This document shows, in pieces, positions 37,637 through 47,619 of a DNA stretch of 64,000 nt (position 1 is its first letter; each line of letters starts with the position of its first letter). The stretch comes from Paraburkholderia sp. CNPSo 3272 (GTDB lineage Bacteria; Pseudomonadota; Gammaproteobacteria; Burkholderiales; Burkholderiaceae): NCBI RefSeq assembly GCF_024206495.1, contig NZ_JAMBPQ010000037.1, positions 1 through 64,000 on the forward strand. The letters run 5' to 3'. The notes beneath the pieces were generated by a model. The model was not told where the DNA came from. It saw only the letters and a list, made by a program, of their open reading frames with translations, and did no database searches. The translations under genes were made by a program, and so were the position numbers.

Positions 37637-38665
37637 ATGGAGTTCTTGAGCGCCGAATCCGAAGCGCTTTCCCCGTCCGCCACCCGCGCCGAACCCGCCA
37701 GGCGGCCAACCCACTCACCCCAGCCGTCAACGGCGGCCCGCATGAACGCCGCGCTGTTCGCGGTCGCGTTCGCGGCGCTTAGCTACGAACTCATCGGATT
37801 GCCGCTCTTGCTGGACGCGGCGGGCGGACCGACGCTCGCCCTGCTGGCGACGCTCGCGCCCGTCGTGCTCGCCACGCCGATCCACTGGGGCCTCATTCAC
37901 GAAGGCATACACGGACAACTGGCGCGCGAGCGGCGCGTGAACGAGCGGCTCGCCCGCGCGCTCTCGATCGGTCTGGCGATGCCATTCGACGCCGTGCGTT
38001 TCGGACACCTGATGCATCACCGCTTCACGCGCGAGCCGTTCGACCGGCCCGATGTGCACGACACGCACGACGCGAGCGGCCCGCGCTGGCGTCGTCGCGT
38101 GGCGTACTACGGGCGGCTGATGGGTGGTCTCTACCTCGCCGAATTGCTGCTGCCGCTCTTGGCGTTCATGCCGGGGCGGCTCGCGCGCGCGATCATCGAG
38201 CGCGGCGTGGGTGCGCATGGCCGCGAAGGCGTGCAGGTGCAGCGGCTCTTCGCGAACCACGCCACCGATCCCGTGAGGCGCCGCCGGGCGCGGCGCGACT
38301 GGCTTGCGTCGCTCGCCCTCTATGCGGCTTCGTTCGCCCTCTACGGCAAGGCCTGGCCCGTGCTGCTCGCGGCGATGTACCTGCGCGGACTGTGGCTCTC
38401 GCTTGCCGACAACCTGCCGCACTACGGCGTCGCGCTCGACGAACCGGGACGCGCGCGGGATTTTCGCGTGCCGCGCGCGCTGGGCGTGATGCTGATGAAT
38501 CATCATCTGCATCGCCAGCATCATCTGCATCCGACGCTGCCGTGGACGGCGCTGCCCGCGCTCGTGCACGCCGAAGAGGCCGCAGGCGTGGCCCCGCGAA
38601 CGGGCTATCTTGCCGCTGTGTTGCGTCAGTTCAAGGGCCTACAGCCGGGCGTGGATCCTGGCTGA
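37637..38665 (+). CDS. Membrane fatty acid desaturase
   Basis: Membrane di-iron desaturase or hydroxylase, 342 residues with about four to five membrane segments. The three histidine boxes are present: HWGLIHEGIHG at 83-93, HLMHH at 124-128 and HHLHRQHHLH at 289-298. Regiospecificity and substrate are unknown; it may act on membrane acyl chains. The ATG at 37637 follows GAGGA. It is separated from the upstream reductase gene by a terminator, so it has its own promoter. Confidence 0.87.
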   Translation: MEFLSAESEALSPSATRAEPARRPTHSPQPSTAARMNAALFAVAFAALSYELIGLPLLLDAAGGPTLALLATLAPVVLATPIHWGLIHEGIHGQLARERRVNERLARALSIGLAMPFDAVRFGHLMHHRFTREPFDRPDVHDTHDASGPRWRRRVAYYGRLMGGLYLAELLLPLLAFMPGRLARAIIERGVGAHGREGVQVQRLFANHATDPVRRRRARRDWLASLALYAASFALYGKAWPVLLAAMYLRGLWLSLADNLPHYGVALDEPGRARDFRVPRALGVMLMNHHLHRQHHLHPTLPWTALPALVHAEEAAGVAPRTGYLAAVLRQFKGLQPGVDPG

Positions 38666-38821
38666 GAGAGGGGACGAGCGAGTGGCGCACGTGCGCGCAA
38701 GCCGCGGCGCTTCGAGCCGCGAGGATGCCGCTTGGTCGCTTTGTCGCTTGGTCGCTTCGGCGCTGGGTAGCGTCGGCGCATCGCGAAGCGCCGTGCGTAC
38801 GACGCGTACGGCAAACGTCCG

Positions 38822-39007
38822 CTACATCAGCGCCGGCAGTGTCTCGACGAGTGCAACGGCCGCGAGTACGCCGATCAGCGCGCCGATCACGCGCAGCGTG
38901 TTGTGTCTGAATTCCGTCGCGCACGGCACGGCGCCGAGAAAGAGCGCGCCGGCGAGGGCCATCGGGATGATCATCACGAAATCGCCGATCGTGAAATAAC
39001 CTTGCAT
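38822..39007 (-). CDS. Small two-segment membrane protein
   Basis: A 61-residue protein, MQGYFTIGDFVMIIPMALAG start, with two hydrophobic segments (about 8-25 and 38-56). No family is recognised. The ATG at 39007 has a strong CAGGAG site at good spacing, which supports translation; a longer frame upstream has no such signal. It lies between the desaturase and MFS genes, with about 385 bp of spacer upstream. Confidence 0.7.
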   Translation of the reverse strand: MQGYFTIGDFVMIIPMALAGALFLGAVPCATEFRHNTLRVIGALIGVLAAVALVETLPALM

Positions 39008-39392
39008 GCTCGTCTCCTGTCGATCCGGAGTGAGTGCTTCGGCCCTGACTCCGGCCCCATGCAGGGGTTGCGTATCGTATGGGCGACGAAGGCTCGCAGT
39101 GGTTGTCGTTCTCGTCGCCATGCCACTGGCATGCCGCTGCGGCCCCGGGCCTGAAATCGAGTATAGGTGAGGGCGGCGAGCGCGGCGGCGCGCGTGTGCG
39201 CCGTCCGGCTCGCGGTGAAGCAGATGCCGCGCCGCAAAAGCCCGCCAGAGGCGGAGTGCCGCGGCTGTGCGATGCGTGCGGCCTGCAAATCGCGAGTCGT
39301 CTGAATATTACGGACGCCTTTCGATTGCAGTGCCGCGCAGCACACAGGGCGCGAGCGCGCAGGTTGCATGCCGCGGCGGCCGCTTCGCGGGT
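39008..39392. other. Spacer between small membrane protein and MFS gene
   Basis: This 385-bp stretch holds the promoter region of the 61-residue protein and the end of the MFS transcription unit. No terminator with a T-run and no coding frame are convincing. Confidence 0.45.
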
Positions 39393-40634
39393 TCAGGCCA
39401 CTCCGGCGCTCTCGCGCCCGCGCAACGTGAGCGCCAGTGCGAGCCCCACGACCAGCAGCACGATCACGAGCCCGGCCACGCCGCCCCAGCCCGCGCCTGC
39501 CCAGAAGTGCCCGCCGATCGAACCCATCACGCTCGAGCCGAGGTAGTAGGCGAGCAGATAAAGCGCAGCGGCCTGGCCCTTCGCTTCGCGCGCGAGGCGG
39601 CCGACCCAGCCGCTCGCCACCGCATGCCCCGCGAAAAAGCCGATGGTCAGGCAGGCAATGCCCGCCGCAATCGCCGTGAGCGGCGCAAACAGCGTGAGCA
39701 CGACGCCCGTGAGCATCAGCGCGAGACTGGCGATCAGCACGCGGCCGCGCCCGAACGTGTCGGCCATGCGGCCCGACCACGGCGAGGCAACCACGCCCGT
39801 CAGGTAGACGAGGAAAATCGCGCCGATGGCCGTCTGGCTCATGTGATAGGGCGCCGCGATCAACCGGTAGCCGATGTAGTTGTAGAGCGTGACGAAGCTG
39901 CCCATCAGCACGAAGCCCATGGCGAACAGCATCGGCAGGCCCGGCCGCGCGAAATGGCGCAGCAGCGCCGCACGGCGATGCGCGAAACCGAGACCGCTCT
40001 TCGGCGCGAAGTGGCGCGAGGGCGGCAGCAGCGAGCGGAACGCGAACATGGAGGCGAGTCCGAGCACGCCGATCACGGCCACGGCCGCACGCCAGCCGAA
40101 CAAGTCGGTGACGATGCCCGTGATCACGCGCCCCGCCATGCCGCCGATAGCCGTGCCGCCGACGTAGAGGCCCATCGAAAGGCCGAGGCCGTCCGGGTGC
40201 ATTTCCTCGGCGAGCCAGGCCATGGCCACCGCGGGCACGCCGCCGAGCGCGATGCCGAGGAGCGTGCGCAGCACGAGCAGCTGATGCCAGTGCGGCACGA
40301 AGGCGGTGGCGAGCGTGAGCAGCGACGAGGCGCACAGCGACGCAGTCATCATGCCGCGCCGGCTCCAGCCTTCGGAGACGAAGCCCGCGACGAAGATCGC
40401 AACGGCGAGCGCGGCCGTGGTGAACGAGAGCGAGAGGCTGCTCTGCGCCGGGCTCACGCCGAAGGTTTGGGAGAACGCGGGCAGGAGCGGCTGCACGCAG
40501 TAGAGAAGCGAGAAGGTTGCGTAGCCGGCGAACAGCAGCGCGAGGCTTGCGCGCCAGAATGCGGGGGTGCCGCGTTCGATGTACGGAACGGCGGAGGGCG
40601 CGGAAGTGCTCGGGGCGCCCGATGATGCAGTCAC
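39393..40634 (-). CDS. MFS transporter, YnfM/AraJ-like
   Basis: A 413-residue permease of the major facilitator superfamily with about 12 membrane segments, most like YnfM-type drug or arabinose-efflux members (FAGYATFSLLYCVQPLLPAF near the start, TLLGIALGGVPAVAMAWLAEEM in the middle). The substrate is unknown. The GTG at 40634 is chosen because GGAGA lies 8 nt upstream; the first possible codon is a TTG 11 codons earlier. It lies downstream of the RND operon on the same strand. Confidence 0.88.
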   Translation of the reverse strand: MTASSGAPSTSAPSAVPYIERGTPAFWRASLALLFAGYATFSLLYCVQPLLPAFSQTFGVSPAQSSLSLSFTTAALAVAIFVAGFVSEGWSRRGMMTASLCASSLLTLATAFVPHWHQLLVLRTLLGIALGGVPAVAMAWLAEEMHPDGLGLSMGLYVGGTAIGGMAGRVITGIVTDLFGWRAAVAVIGVLGLASMFAFRSLLPPSRHFAPKSGLGFAHRRAALLRHFARPGLPMLFAMGFVLMGSFVTLYNYIGYRLIAAPYHMSQTAIGAIFLVYLTGVVASPWSGRMADTFGRGRVLIASLALMLTGVVLTLFAPLTAIAAGIACLTIGFFAGHAVASGWVGRLAREAKGQAAALYLLAYYLGSSVMGSIGGHFWAGAGWGGVAGLVIVLLVVGLALALTLRGRESAGVA

Positions 40635-40738
40635 GACAGGATCTCCAGCAATATTGCAAAGGCGCAACGATACGCCTGATGGGCAAATGGCGTTGTCGAG
40701 CGCCGCAGGCCGGGTGCCTGGCGCGACCGCGTGTGCGC

Positions 40739-42295
40739 TTAGCCCGGAGCGCGCGAGGCGCCTGGCTGCGCGCTGCGAGCGGCGGCCGGCGAAGCGCCTT
40801 GCGGCCCGCTGGCGGGTTGTGCTTTTTGCGCATCGTCCGGGCGGACCAGCGCCGCGTCGCTCGGCAAGTCCGCCGCGTTCCAGCCGCCGCCCAGCGCCTT
40901 CACGAGCGCGACGCTCGCCGCCATGCGCCGGCGCGAAATCGCCACGGCCTGGCGTTCGTTGGTGAGCGCCGTGGTTTGCGCGACCACCACGTCGAGATAC
41001 GTGATCGCGCCGCCCAGATAGCGATTGTTGATGGTGACGAGCGTGCGCTGCGCGGCATCCACCGCGCGGTCCTGGGCCGTCGCCTCCTGGGCCAGCAGGC
41101 GCAGCGCCGCGAGGTTGTCCTCGACCTCGCCGAAGGCGTCGAGCACCGTCTGGCGATACTGCGCGACGTTCTCGTCATACTGGGCGCGCGCTTCGTTGCG
41201 CACCGCCTCGCGCCCGCCGAAGTCGATCAGCGTGCCCGCGAGCGTCGGCCCGAGCGACCAGAAGCGCGCGGGCGCGACGAGCCACTGGCTGAAGTTGGTC
41301 GCCTCCAGGCCGCCCGTGACCGCGAGCATGAGGTTCGGGAAGAACGCCGCCGTCGCCACGCCCACCTGCGCGTTCGCGGCGGCCACACGGCGCTCTGCGG
41401 CCGCGATGTCGGGGCGCCGTTCGAGCAGCGTCGACGGCACGCCCGGCGGGCTCGCGATCGCGCGCACCGCATAGGCCTCCTTGGGCGCGGCAGCGAGCGT
41501 GAACGTGGAAGGCGACTGTCCGATGAGGATGGCGATGGCGTGCTCGAGCTGCGCGCGCTGCACGCCGAGATCGATCGCCTGCGCCTCGGTGGTCTGCAGC
41601 TGCGTTTGCGCCTGGCCCACATCGGCGTCGGTGGCGATGCCGCCCGCGTAGCGGTTCTGCGTGAGTTCGAGCGACTCGCGGTAGGCCTTGATCGTGTCGT
41701 CGAGCAGTTGCCGTTCGCGGTCGATGCCGCGCAGCTCGAAATAGTCGGTCGCGAGTTCGGCCTGCATGGAGAGCAGCACGGCCTGCATGTCGGCGGCGCT
41801 CGCCTGCGCGCTCGCCTTGGCAGCCTCGACGTTGCGCGCGACGCGGCCCCAGATATCGGGCTCCCAGGTGGCGTCGATGCCCACGGAGTAGTCGTTGATC
41901 GTTTGACCGGCCTTCGACGTGTACAGGAGATTCTGCGAGGTGCGGTAGCGCGAAAAGTCGCCGCTCGCCGTCACGAGCGGAAAAAAGCTCGAGCGCTGTT
42001 GCGCGACGTTCGCGCGCGCCGCGCGAAAGTGCGCCTGCGCGGCCTGCACGTTCTGGTTCGCGCCTTCGACCTGGGCTTCGAGTGCGTCGAGCGTGGCGTC
42101 CTCGTAGATCGTCCACCACGCGCCGCGCGACCCGCTATCAGCGGGCTGCGCAATCGTCCAGCCCGTGCCTTCGAGTTCCTTGAACGTCGCGGCCACAGGC
42201 ATCGCCGGGCGCACGTAGTCGGGGCCCAACTTGCAGCCGCCGAGCGCCGCAAGCATGGCCAACGCGAACAGTCGAAAACGCGCGTGCTTCATCAT
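40739..42295 (-). CDS. RND efflux outer-membrane lipoprotein, NodT family
   Basis: TolC-like outer-membrane channel of a tripartite pump, 518 residues. A lipoprotein signal ends LAALGGC with Cys21 as the lipidated residue. Two OEP repeats follow (about residues 60-265 and 275-470), rich in helices. The tail after 480 is Pro/Ala/Ser-rich. The first ATG overlaps the adaptor stop as ATGA (42292-42295). It is third in the pump-adaptor-channel operon. Confidence 0.93.
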   Translation of the reverse strand: MMKHARFRLFALAMLAALGGCKLGPDYVRPAMPVAATFKELEGTGWTIAQPADSGSRGAWWTIYEDATLDALEAQVEGANQNVQAAQAHFRAARANVAQQRSSFFPLVTASGDFSRYRTSQNLLYTSKAGQTINDYSVGIDATWEPDIWGRVARNVEAAKASAQASAADMQAVLLSMQAELATDYFELRGIDRERQLLDDTIKAYRESLELTQNRYAGGIATDADVGQAQTQLQTTEAQAIDLGVQRAQLEHAIAILIGQSPSTFTLAAAPKEAYAVRAIASPPGVPSTLLERRPDIAAAERRVAAANAQVGVATAAFFPNLMLAVTGGLEATNFSQWLVAPARFWSLGPTLAGTLIDFGGREAVRNEARAQYDENVAQYRQTVLDAFGEVEDNLAALRLLAQEATAQDRAVDAAQRTLVTINNRYLGGAITYLDVVVAQTTALTNERQAVAISRRRMAASVALVKALGGGWNAADLPSDAALVRPDDAQKAQPASGPQGASPAAARSAQPGASRAPG

Positions 42296-43533
42296 TCGCC
42301 CTGCGCCTGTGCCTTGCTGCCCGCGCCACTCGCGCCATGCGCCGCACCGGCCTCGTGCTCGCCGTGCGGCTGCACGATGCGCACCGGCGTGCCGTCGACG
42401 ATCGCGTCCTGCGGATTGACGATCACGCGCTCGTCGCCAGTGAGTCCCGACGCCACCGCCACGCGAGTGCCGAAGTCGGTGCCGAGCGTCACATTCACGA
42501 GCTTCACGCGATTTTGCGCATCGACGGTCGCCACCTTCACGCCGTCGGGGCGGAACAGGAAGGCGTTGCCGGGCAGCGTGATCGGCGTGGCCGAGCCGTC
42601 GAGCGCGAAGTGGACCTGCGCGTAGGCGCCGGGCAGCAGCTCGCCGCTGCGGTTGTCCACATCGACTTCGACCAGCATGGTGCGCTGCTGCGCGTCGACG
42701 GCGCCCGCCGTGCGCGCGACGATGCCGGGAAAGTGCTTGCCCTGCTCCTCATTGAGCGTGAGATACGCGTGCTGCTGCACGCGGATCTGCTGCGCGTAAG
42801 CCTGCGGTACGTTCGCGTACACGCGCAGACGGTCGGCCTGCGCAAGATGGAACAACTCCTTTTGCGAGGTGCCGCCGTTGCCCGCGTCGATGAGCGCGCC
42901 CACGTCCACGTTGCGCGCCGTGACGATGCCGTCGAAGGGCGCCGTCACGCGCTCGTACGACTGCAACTGTGAGAGCCGCGAGACGTTGAAGCGCGCGGAA
43001 TCGAGCGTGGCCTTTTTCGCGAGCATGTCGCCGACTTTTTCGTCGGTGTCCTGTTTCGCCACCGAGCGCGTTTGCAGCATCTGCGTCCAGCGGTCGGCCG
43101 TGGTTTTCGCGAGCGCGTAGTTCGCTTCGGCGTTGGCGAGATCGGCGCGCGCGGCGCGCAACTGGTCGTCCACTTCGGGCGCGTCGATTTCGGCGAGCAA
43201 CTGGCCCGCCTTCACGTGCGCGCCGATGTCGAAGTACCACTTGCGCAGATAGCCGCTCGTGCGCGCGTAGATCGGCGTGTCGAGAAAGGCCTGCACGTTG
43301 CCAGGCAGCACGAGGTCGAGTGCGCGCGCCGAGTGCTGCGGCGTGACCACCTGGACGGTCAGCGTGCTCGCGGTTTGTGCCTCGCGTTCGAGCGCCGCGT
43401 GCGCGCTGTGGCGCGACCAGATGCCCTGCGCCGCGAGGCCGAGCACGATGAGCGCGGCAAGCACGATGGGCCAGCGCCGCGGTTTATGAGGCGACGGCTC
43501 TTGCGGCGAAGGCGTTTGCGAATGATTCGTCAT
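42292..43533 (-). CDS. RND efflux periplasmic adaptor subunit
   Basis: Membrane fusion protein that joins the inner-membrane pump to the outer channel. The 413-residue product has one membrane anchor (about 22-38), a lipoyl/biotinyl-like segment (about 75-110, ARTSGYLRKWYFDIGAHVKAG), an alpha-hairpin and a beta-barrel domain. The C-terminal tail is His/Gly/Ala-rich. The ATG at 43533 starts 10 bp after the pump stop. Confidence 0.92.
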   Translation of the reverse strand: MTNHSQTPSPQEPSPHKPRRWPIVLAALIVLGLAAQGIWSRHSAHAALEREAQTASTLTVQVVTPQHSARALDLVLPGNVQAFLDTPIYARTSGYLRKWYFDIGAHVKAGQLLAEIDAPEVDDQLRAARADLANAEANYALAKTTADRWTQMLQTRSVAKQDTDEKVGDMLAKKATLDSARFNVSRLSQLQSYERVTAPFDGIVTARNVDVGALIDAGNGGTSQKELFHLAQADRLRVYANVPQAYAQQIRVQQHAYLTLNEEQGKHFPGIVARTAGAVDAQQRTMLVEVDVDNRSGELLPGAYAQVHFALDGSATPITLPGNAFLFRPDGVKVATVDAQNRVKLVNVTLGTDFGTRVAVASGLTGDERVIVNPQDAIVDGTPVRIVQPHGEHEAGAAHGASGAGSKAQAQGE

Positions 43534-43543
43534 GACAGGGTAT

Positions 43544-46500
43544 TCATGATTTGGGCACCACGTTCTCACTGGCGCGCTGGCGGCGCTCGCCGAGCTTGCG
43601 GTAGATGAGCGAGAACACCACGGGGACGAAGATCAGCGTGGCGAGCGTGCCCACCGCGAGGCCGCCGATCACGGCGCGCCCGAGCGGCGCGTTCTGCTCG
43701 CCGCCTTCGCCCAGGCCGATGGCCATCGGCACCATGCCGATCACCATGGCGAGCGCGGTCATGAGCACCGGGCGAAAGCGTGTGTAGCCCGCTTCGATCG
43801 CGGCGCGCGCCGCGTCGCCGTGCAGGCGCAACTGCTCGCGCGCGAAGCTGATGACGAGAATGGAGTTCGCCGTGGCAATGCCGATACACATGATCGCGCC
43901 CGTGAGCGCCGGAATGGAAAGCGTGGTGTGCGTGAGGAACAGCATCCAGACAATGCCCGCGAGCGCGCCCGGCAGCGCCGTGATGATGATGAACGGATCG
44001 AGCCACGACTGGAAGTTCACGACGATCAGCAGATACACGAGCACGATCGCGAAGACGAGCCCGCCGAACAGTCCGGAGAACGAATCGTTCATCGTCTGGA
44101 CCTGGCCGCGCAGTTTGATGCTCGACGTCTTCGGCAGTTCGCCGCGCGTCTGGTCGATCATCTTCGAAATGTCGTCGGATACGGCGCCGAGGTCGCGCCC
44201 GTCGGCGGTGCCGTAAATGTCGATGGTGGTCTGCGCGTTGTAGTGCGTGACCACCGCGTCGCCCGATATGCGCTGCATGCTCGCGAGCGAGCCGAGTATG
44301 TTGCTGCGCCCGTTTGCGGTGAGCGGAATGTTGGCTAGCGATTGCAGCGAATCGATCGTGTATTGCGGGGCTTCGGTCACGACGTTGTAGCTCACGCCGT
44401 TGATCGGATTGAGCCAGAACGTGGGCGTGGTCTGCTGGCTGCCCGAGAGCGTGATGAGCAGGTCGCTCGCCACGTCCTTCTGCGTGAAGCCCGCCTGCTG
44501 CGCGCGCGTGCGGTCCACGTCGATGAAGATGCGCGGCAGGTCCGCGGGCTGCTGGATGCGCGCGTCGGCGAATCCGGGCACGCCGCGCAGCCGCGCGAGC
44601 AGCTTCGCCGCGAACGCGCGGTTGCCGGCCACGTCGCGGCCCACGATCTGCACGTCGATGGGCGAGGGCATGCCGAAGTTCAGCGTCTGGCTCACGATAT
44701 CGGCGGGCAGGAAGGCGAACTGCGCGCCCGGAAACTCGTCGTTGAGCGTGCGGCGCAAGAGGCGCACGTAGCCGGCGGTCGCGTGATGGTCCTCATTCAG
44801 CGAGATCAGCACGTCGGCGTCGGACGTGCCGATGGTGCCCGTATTGCTGTACGAGAGGTTGATGCCCGAGACCGGCAGGCCGATGTTGTCGATGATCGAA
44901 TGCAGCTCGCCCGGCGCAATCAGTGTGCGCACGCGTTTGTCGATACGGTCGACGAGCACGGCGGTTTCCTCGACACGCATGCCCGTTTTCGCGCGCACGT
45001 GCAGCGCGATGGTGCCCGCATCGACCTGCGGAAAGAAGTCGCGCCCGAGGAACGGCATGAGCAGCAGCGACGCGCCGCAGCAGGCGAGAAACGCCACGAC
45101 GAACCACACAGGATGCTTCACGCGCGCCACAAGAAACCCGCGATAGCGCTCGCGCAGCCCCTCGAAGCCGCGCTCGAACGCGAGGTGCACGCGCATGAAC
45201 GGATTGCGCGTCGTCGCATGCGTATGATGCGGGTCGGCGGCCTTGTGATGGTGGCGCATCAGGTACTTCGCGAGCGTGGGCACGAGTGTGCGCGAGAAGA
45301 AGTACGAGGCCAGCATCGCGAACACCACGGCTTCCGCGAGCGGAATGAAGAGGTAATGCGCCACGCCCGTGAGCAGGAACATCGGCACGAACACGATGCA
45401 GATCGAGAGCGTGGAGACGAGCGTGGGAATCGCGATCTGATGCGCGCCGTCGAGAATCGCCTGTTCCAGCGTCTTGCCTTGCTCCAGTTGCTGGCTGATG
45501 TTCTCGATCGCGACCGTTGCGTCGTCAACCAGAATGCCGACCGCGAGTGCGAGCCCGCCCAGCGTCATGATGTTGATGGTCTCGCCGAGCGCCGCGAGCA
45601 CGATGACCGAGGTGATCATCGACAGCGGAATCGAGATCGCGATGATGAGCGTGGCGCGCCAGTTGCCGAGGAACAACAGGATCATGAGCGCCGTGAGCGC
45701 CGCGGCCATCAGCGCTTCGCGCAGCACGCCCTGCACGGAGGCGCGCACGAACAGCGACTGGTCGGCGACCGGATCGATATTGAGCGAGCTCGGCACGAGA
45801 TTGCGCAGCGTCGGCATCATCTCCTTGATGCGATCGACGATCTCGAGCGTCGAAGTGTTGCCGCTCTTGTTGATCGTGAGAAGCGAGGCGCGCTGGCCGT
45901 CCACGCGCACGATATTGGTCTGCGGCACGTAGCCGTCGCGCACGTGCGCCACGTCGCGGATGTAAATCGTGCCGCTGTCCGTGGTTTTCACGGGAATGTC
46001 GTTCAGGCCCGCTAAGCTGTCGGGGCTTGCATTCATCGTCACCGAATATTCGGTTGCGCCTATTTTGGCCGTCCCCGAAGGCAGGATGAGGTTCTGCGCG
46101 CTGATCGCGTTCACCACGTCCATGGGCGAGAGATTGTGCTGCTGCAGCGCGCTCTGGTCGATATCGACCATGATCTGCCGCTGCTTGCCGCCATAGGGCA
46201 GCGGCGCGGAGGCGCCCGGCACGGTCGCGAGCTGCGTCTTCAGGAAGTTGTTCCCGTAGTCGAACAACTCCTGCTCGGTCAGCTGCGGCGAAGAAAGCGA
46301 CAGGCGCAGGATCGGCACCGTCGAGGCGTTGTAGCGCAGGATGAACGGCGGCTGTATGCCGGGCGGCAGCGAGCGCAGCTGCGCCTGTGAGAGCGCCGTG
46401 ACCTCGGCGAGCGCTTCCTGGATATTGGCATGCGGCTGAAAGAAGATCTTCACGACCGCGATGCCGTTCAGCGACGTCGATTCGGTGTGCTCGATATCGT

Positions 46501-46726
46501 TCACTGCCACGGAAAGGCCGCGCTCGTAGTTGAGCACGATGCGCTTTTCCATCTCGTCGGCGGGCAGACCCGTGTAGGTCCAGATCACCGAGAGCACCGG
46601 GATGTCGATGTTCGGGAAGATGTCCGTGGGCGTGCGCAGGATCGTCAGCGGCCCGACGATCAAAAGCAGCAACGCGAGCACGACGAACGTGTACGGGCGC
46701 TTGAGCGCGAGTCGAACGATCCACAT
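43544..46726 (-). CDS. RND efflux inner-membrane pump
   Basis: Proton-driven transporter of the AcrB/CusA superfamily, 1060 residues with two sets of membrane helices and large periplasmic loops. The proton-relay aspartates Asp401 and Asp402 (ILVDDATVAIENI) identify it as active. FPNIDIPVLSVIWTY near residue 37 and the late GEGGEQNAPLGRAVIGGL are typical of this subgroup. No heavy-metal-type Met cluster is obvious, so organic substrates are more likely; this is inference. It heads the operon. Confidence 0.95.
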   Translation of the reverse strand: MWIVRLALKRPYTFVVLALLLLIVGPLTILRTPTDIFPNIDIPVLSVIWTYTGLPADEMEKRIVLNYERGLSVAVNDIEHTESTSLNGIAVVKIFFQPHANIQEALAEVTALSQAQLRSLPPGIQPPFILRYNASTVPILRLSLSSPQLTEQELFDYGNNFLKTQLATVPGASAPLPYGGKQRQIMVDIDQSALQQHNLSPMDVVNAISAQNLILPSGTAKIGATEYSVTMNASPDSLAGLNDIPVKTTDSGTIYIRDVAHVRDGYVPQTNIVRVDGQRASLLTINKSGNTSTLEIVDRIKEMMPTLRNLVPSSLNIDPVADQSLFVRASVQGVLREALMAAALTALMILLFLGNWRATLIIAISIPLSMITSVIVLAALGETINIMTLGGLALAVGILVDDATVAIENISQQLEQGKTLEQAILDGAHQIAIPTLVSTLSICIVFVPMFLLTGVAHYLFIPLAEAVVFAMLASYFFSRTLVPTLAKYLMRHHHKAADPHHTHATTRNPFMRVHLAFERGFEGLRERYRGFLVARVKHPVWFVVAFLACCGASLLLMPFLGRDFFPQVDAGTIALHVRAKTGMRVEETAVLVDRIDKRVRTLIAPGELHSIIDNIGLPVSGINLSYSNTGTIGTSDADVLISLNEDHHATAGYVRLLRRTLNDEFPGAQFAFLPADIVSQTLNFGMPSPIDVQIVGRDVAGNRAFAAKLLARLRGVPGFADARIQQPADLPRIFIDVDRTRAQQAGFTQKDVASDLLITLSGSQQTTPTFWLNPINGVSYNVVTEAPQYTIDSLQSLANIPLTANGRSNILGSLASMQRISGDAVVTHYNAQTTIDIYGTADGRDLGAVSDDISKMIDQTRGELPKTSSIKLRGQVQTMNDSFSGLFGGLVFAIVLVYLLIVVNFQSWLDPFIIITALPGALAGIVWMLFLTHTTLSIPALTGAIMCIGIATANSILVISFAREQLRLHGDAARAAIEAGYTRFRPVLMTALAMVIGMVPMAIGLGEGGEQNAPLGRAVIGGLAVGTLATLIFVPVVFSLIYRKLGERRQRASENVVPKS

Positions 46727-47273
46727 GGAACGGCGGGTTCCTTCGCTGGTGGCGGAGTCTGGCTCGCGCGGCTGGTCTGGCCGCGGTGGCGAGCGTTCAG
46801 GTTATCGGTATCGTGGCCGGCTGTTGTGGGGCGCGTGAGGTCTTTGCCTGTGCTGCGCCGGGCCTTTGTGATGCACGGTTGGGACAGGACTATAGCGCCA
46901 GTCACCCTGCATCAGCGTACTTTTTCAGGGACTGCCCTAGCAAGGTCGCGAAGAGTGGGGTTTACCATCTGTTACAGTCAGGTTTTCGTAAGATGCGTGA
47001 GCGAAGCGGGGCGGGGTTGTGGCGGCACAGGGCGCTGTGAGCACGCCGCCGGTGATACACCCCCCTATTTTTTCGCTTTGCTCGCGCGCTCAAACAGGCA
47101 ACAATGGGTAAGCCAAGGGCCCGGCCGTGCTTAAGCGCGCGGCGCGAGCGGGTCGCCCGAGGCGGGTTTGGATGCGCGCGCAACTGATCGTGCGCATCGG
47201 TTTTTTTGTCAGCATGCCGACCGGTCTTCCTTCGAGGGAGCCGGCGAAGGTAGCGAGGTAACGGGGAAACATC
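46727..47273. other. Region between RND operon and 70-residue protein gene
   Basis: This 547-bp divergent spacer must hold the RND operon promoter (leftward) and that of the small conserved gene (rightward). A terminator-like hairpin sits at 47171-47207 on the plus strand. The zone 46900-46990 is the least GC-rich and is the most likely place for promoters. No coding frame is convincing. Confidence 0.55.
47171..47207 (+). terminator. Terminator-like hairpin in the leader of the 70-residue gene
   Basis: GATGCGC (47171-47177) and GCGCATC (47192-47198) form a 7-bp stem with a 14-nt loop, followed by GG and seven T residues. It has intrinsic-terminator form, 67 bp before the next ATG. It may end an upstream small RNA or attenuate the gene. 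Confidence 0.6.
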
Positions 47274-47486
47274 ATGCAAATCGGTTCTATCGTCCGTACC
47301 GTTCATATCGCCGTGCCCCAAGGCGCACGCGGCATCGTGATGCGCATTCTCGGCGACATGGCGATGGTGACGTGGTATGCCGGGGAGCCCGGCACGTCGG
47401 CGCAACTCAACACCGAGCCCTTTTTTCTTGAAGATCTGATCGATACGGGCGAGCACGTCATGCCCGCCGGCGCGCAGATCCACTAA
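47274..47486 (+). CDS. Small conserved hypothetical protein
   Basis: A 70-residue soluble protein (MQIGSIVRTVHIAVPQGARG start) that looks like a small beta-rich domain: alternating hydrophobics, GDMAMVTWYAGEPG, and an acidic end. It resembles conserved hypotheticals of this bacterial family; no function is known to me. GGGGAAAC precedes the ATG. It lies 133 bp upstream of srkA on the same strand, behind a terminator-like hairpin. Confidence 0.75.
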   Translation: MQIGSIVRTVHIAVPQGARGIVMRILGDMAMVTWYAGEPGTSAQLNTEPFFLEDLIDTGEHVMPAGAQIH

Positions 47487-47619
47487 GCCTGGGCCCTGTG
47501 ACACGTTGACGAGGCGCTTGCGTCTCGTCGCAGGGTCGTGCGCCGCTTTTGTGTTCATCGTGTCTGCCGTGCGCACCGATTGCTCGCCGGCACTGCCCGC
47601 AAGAGGCACAATTGCGGGT

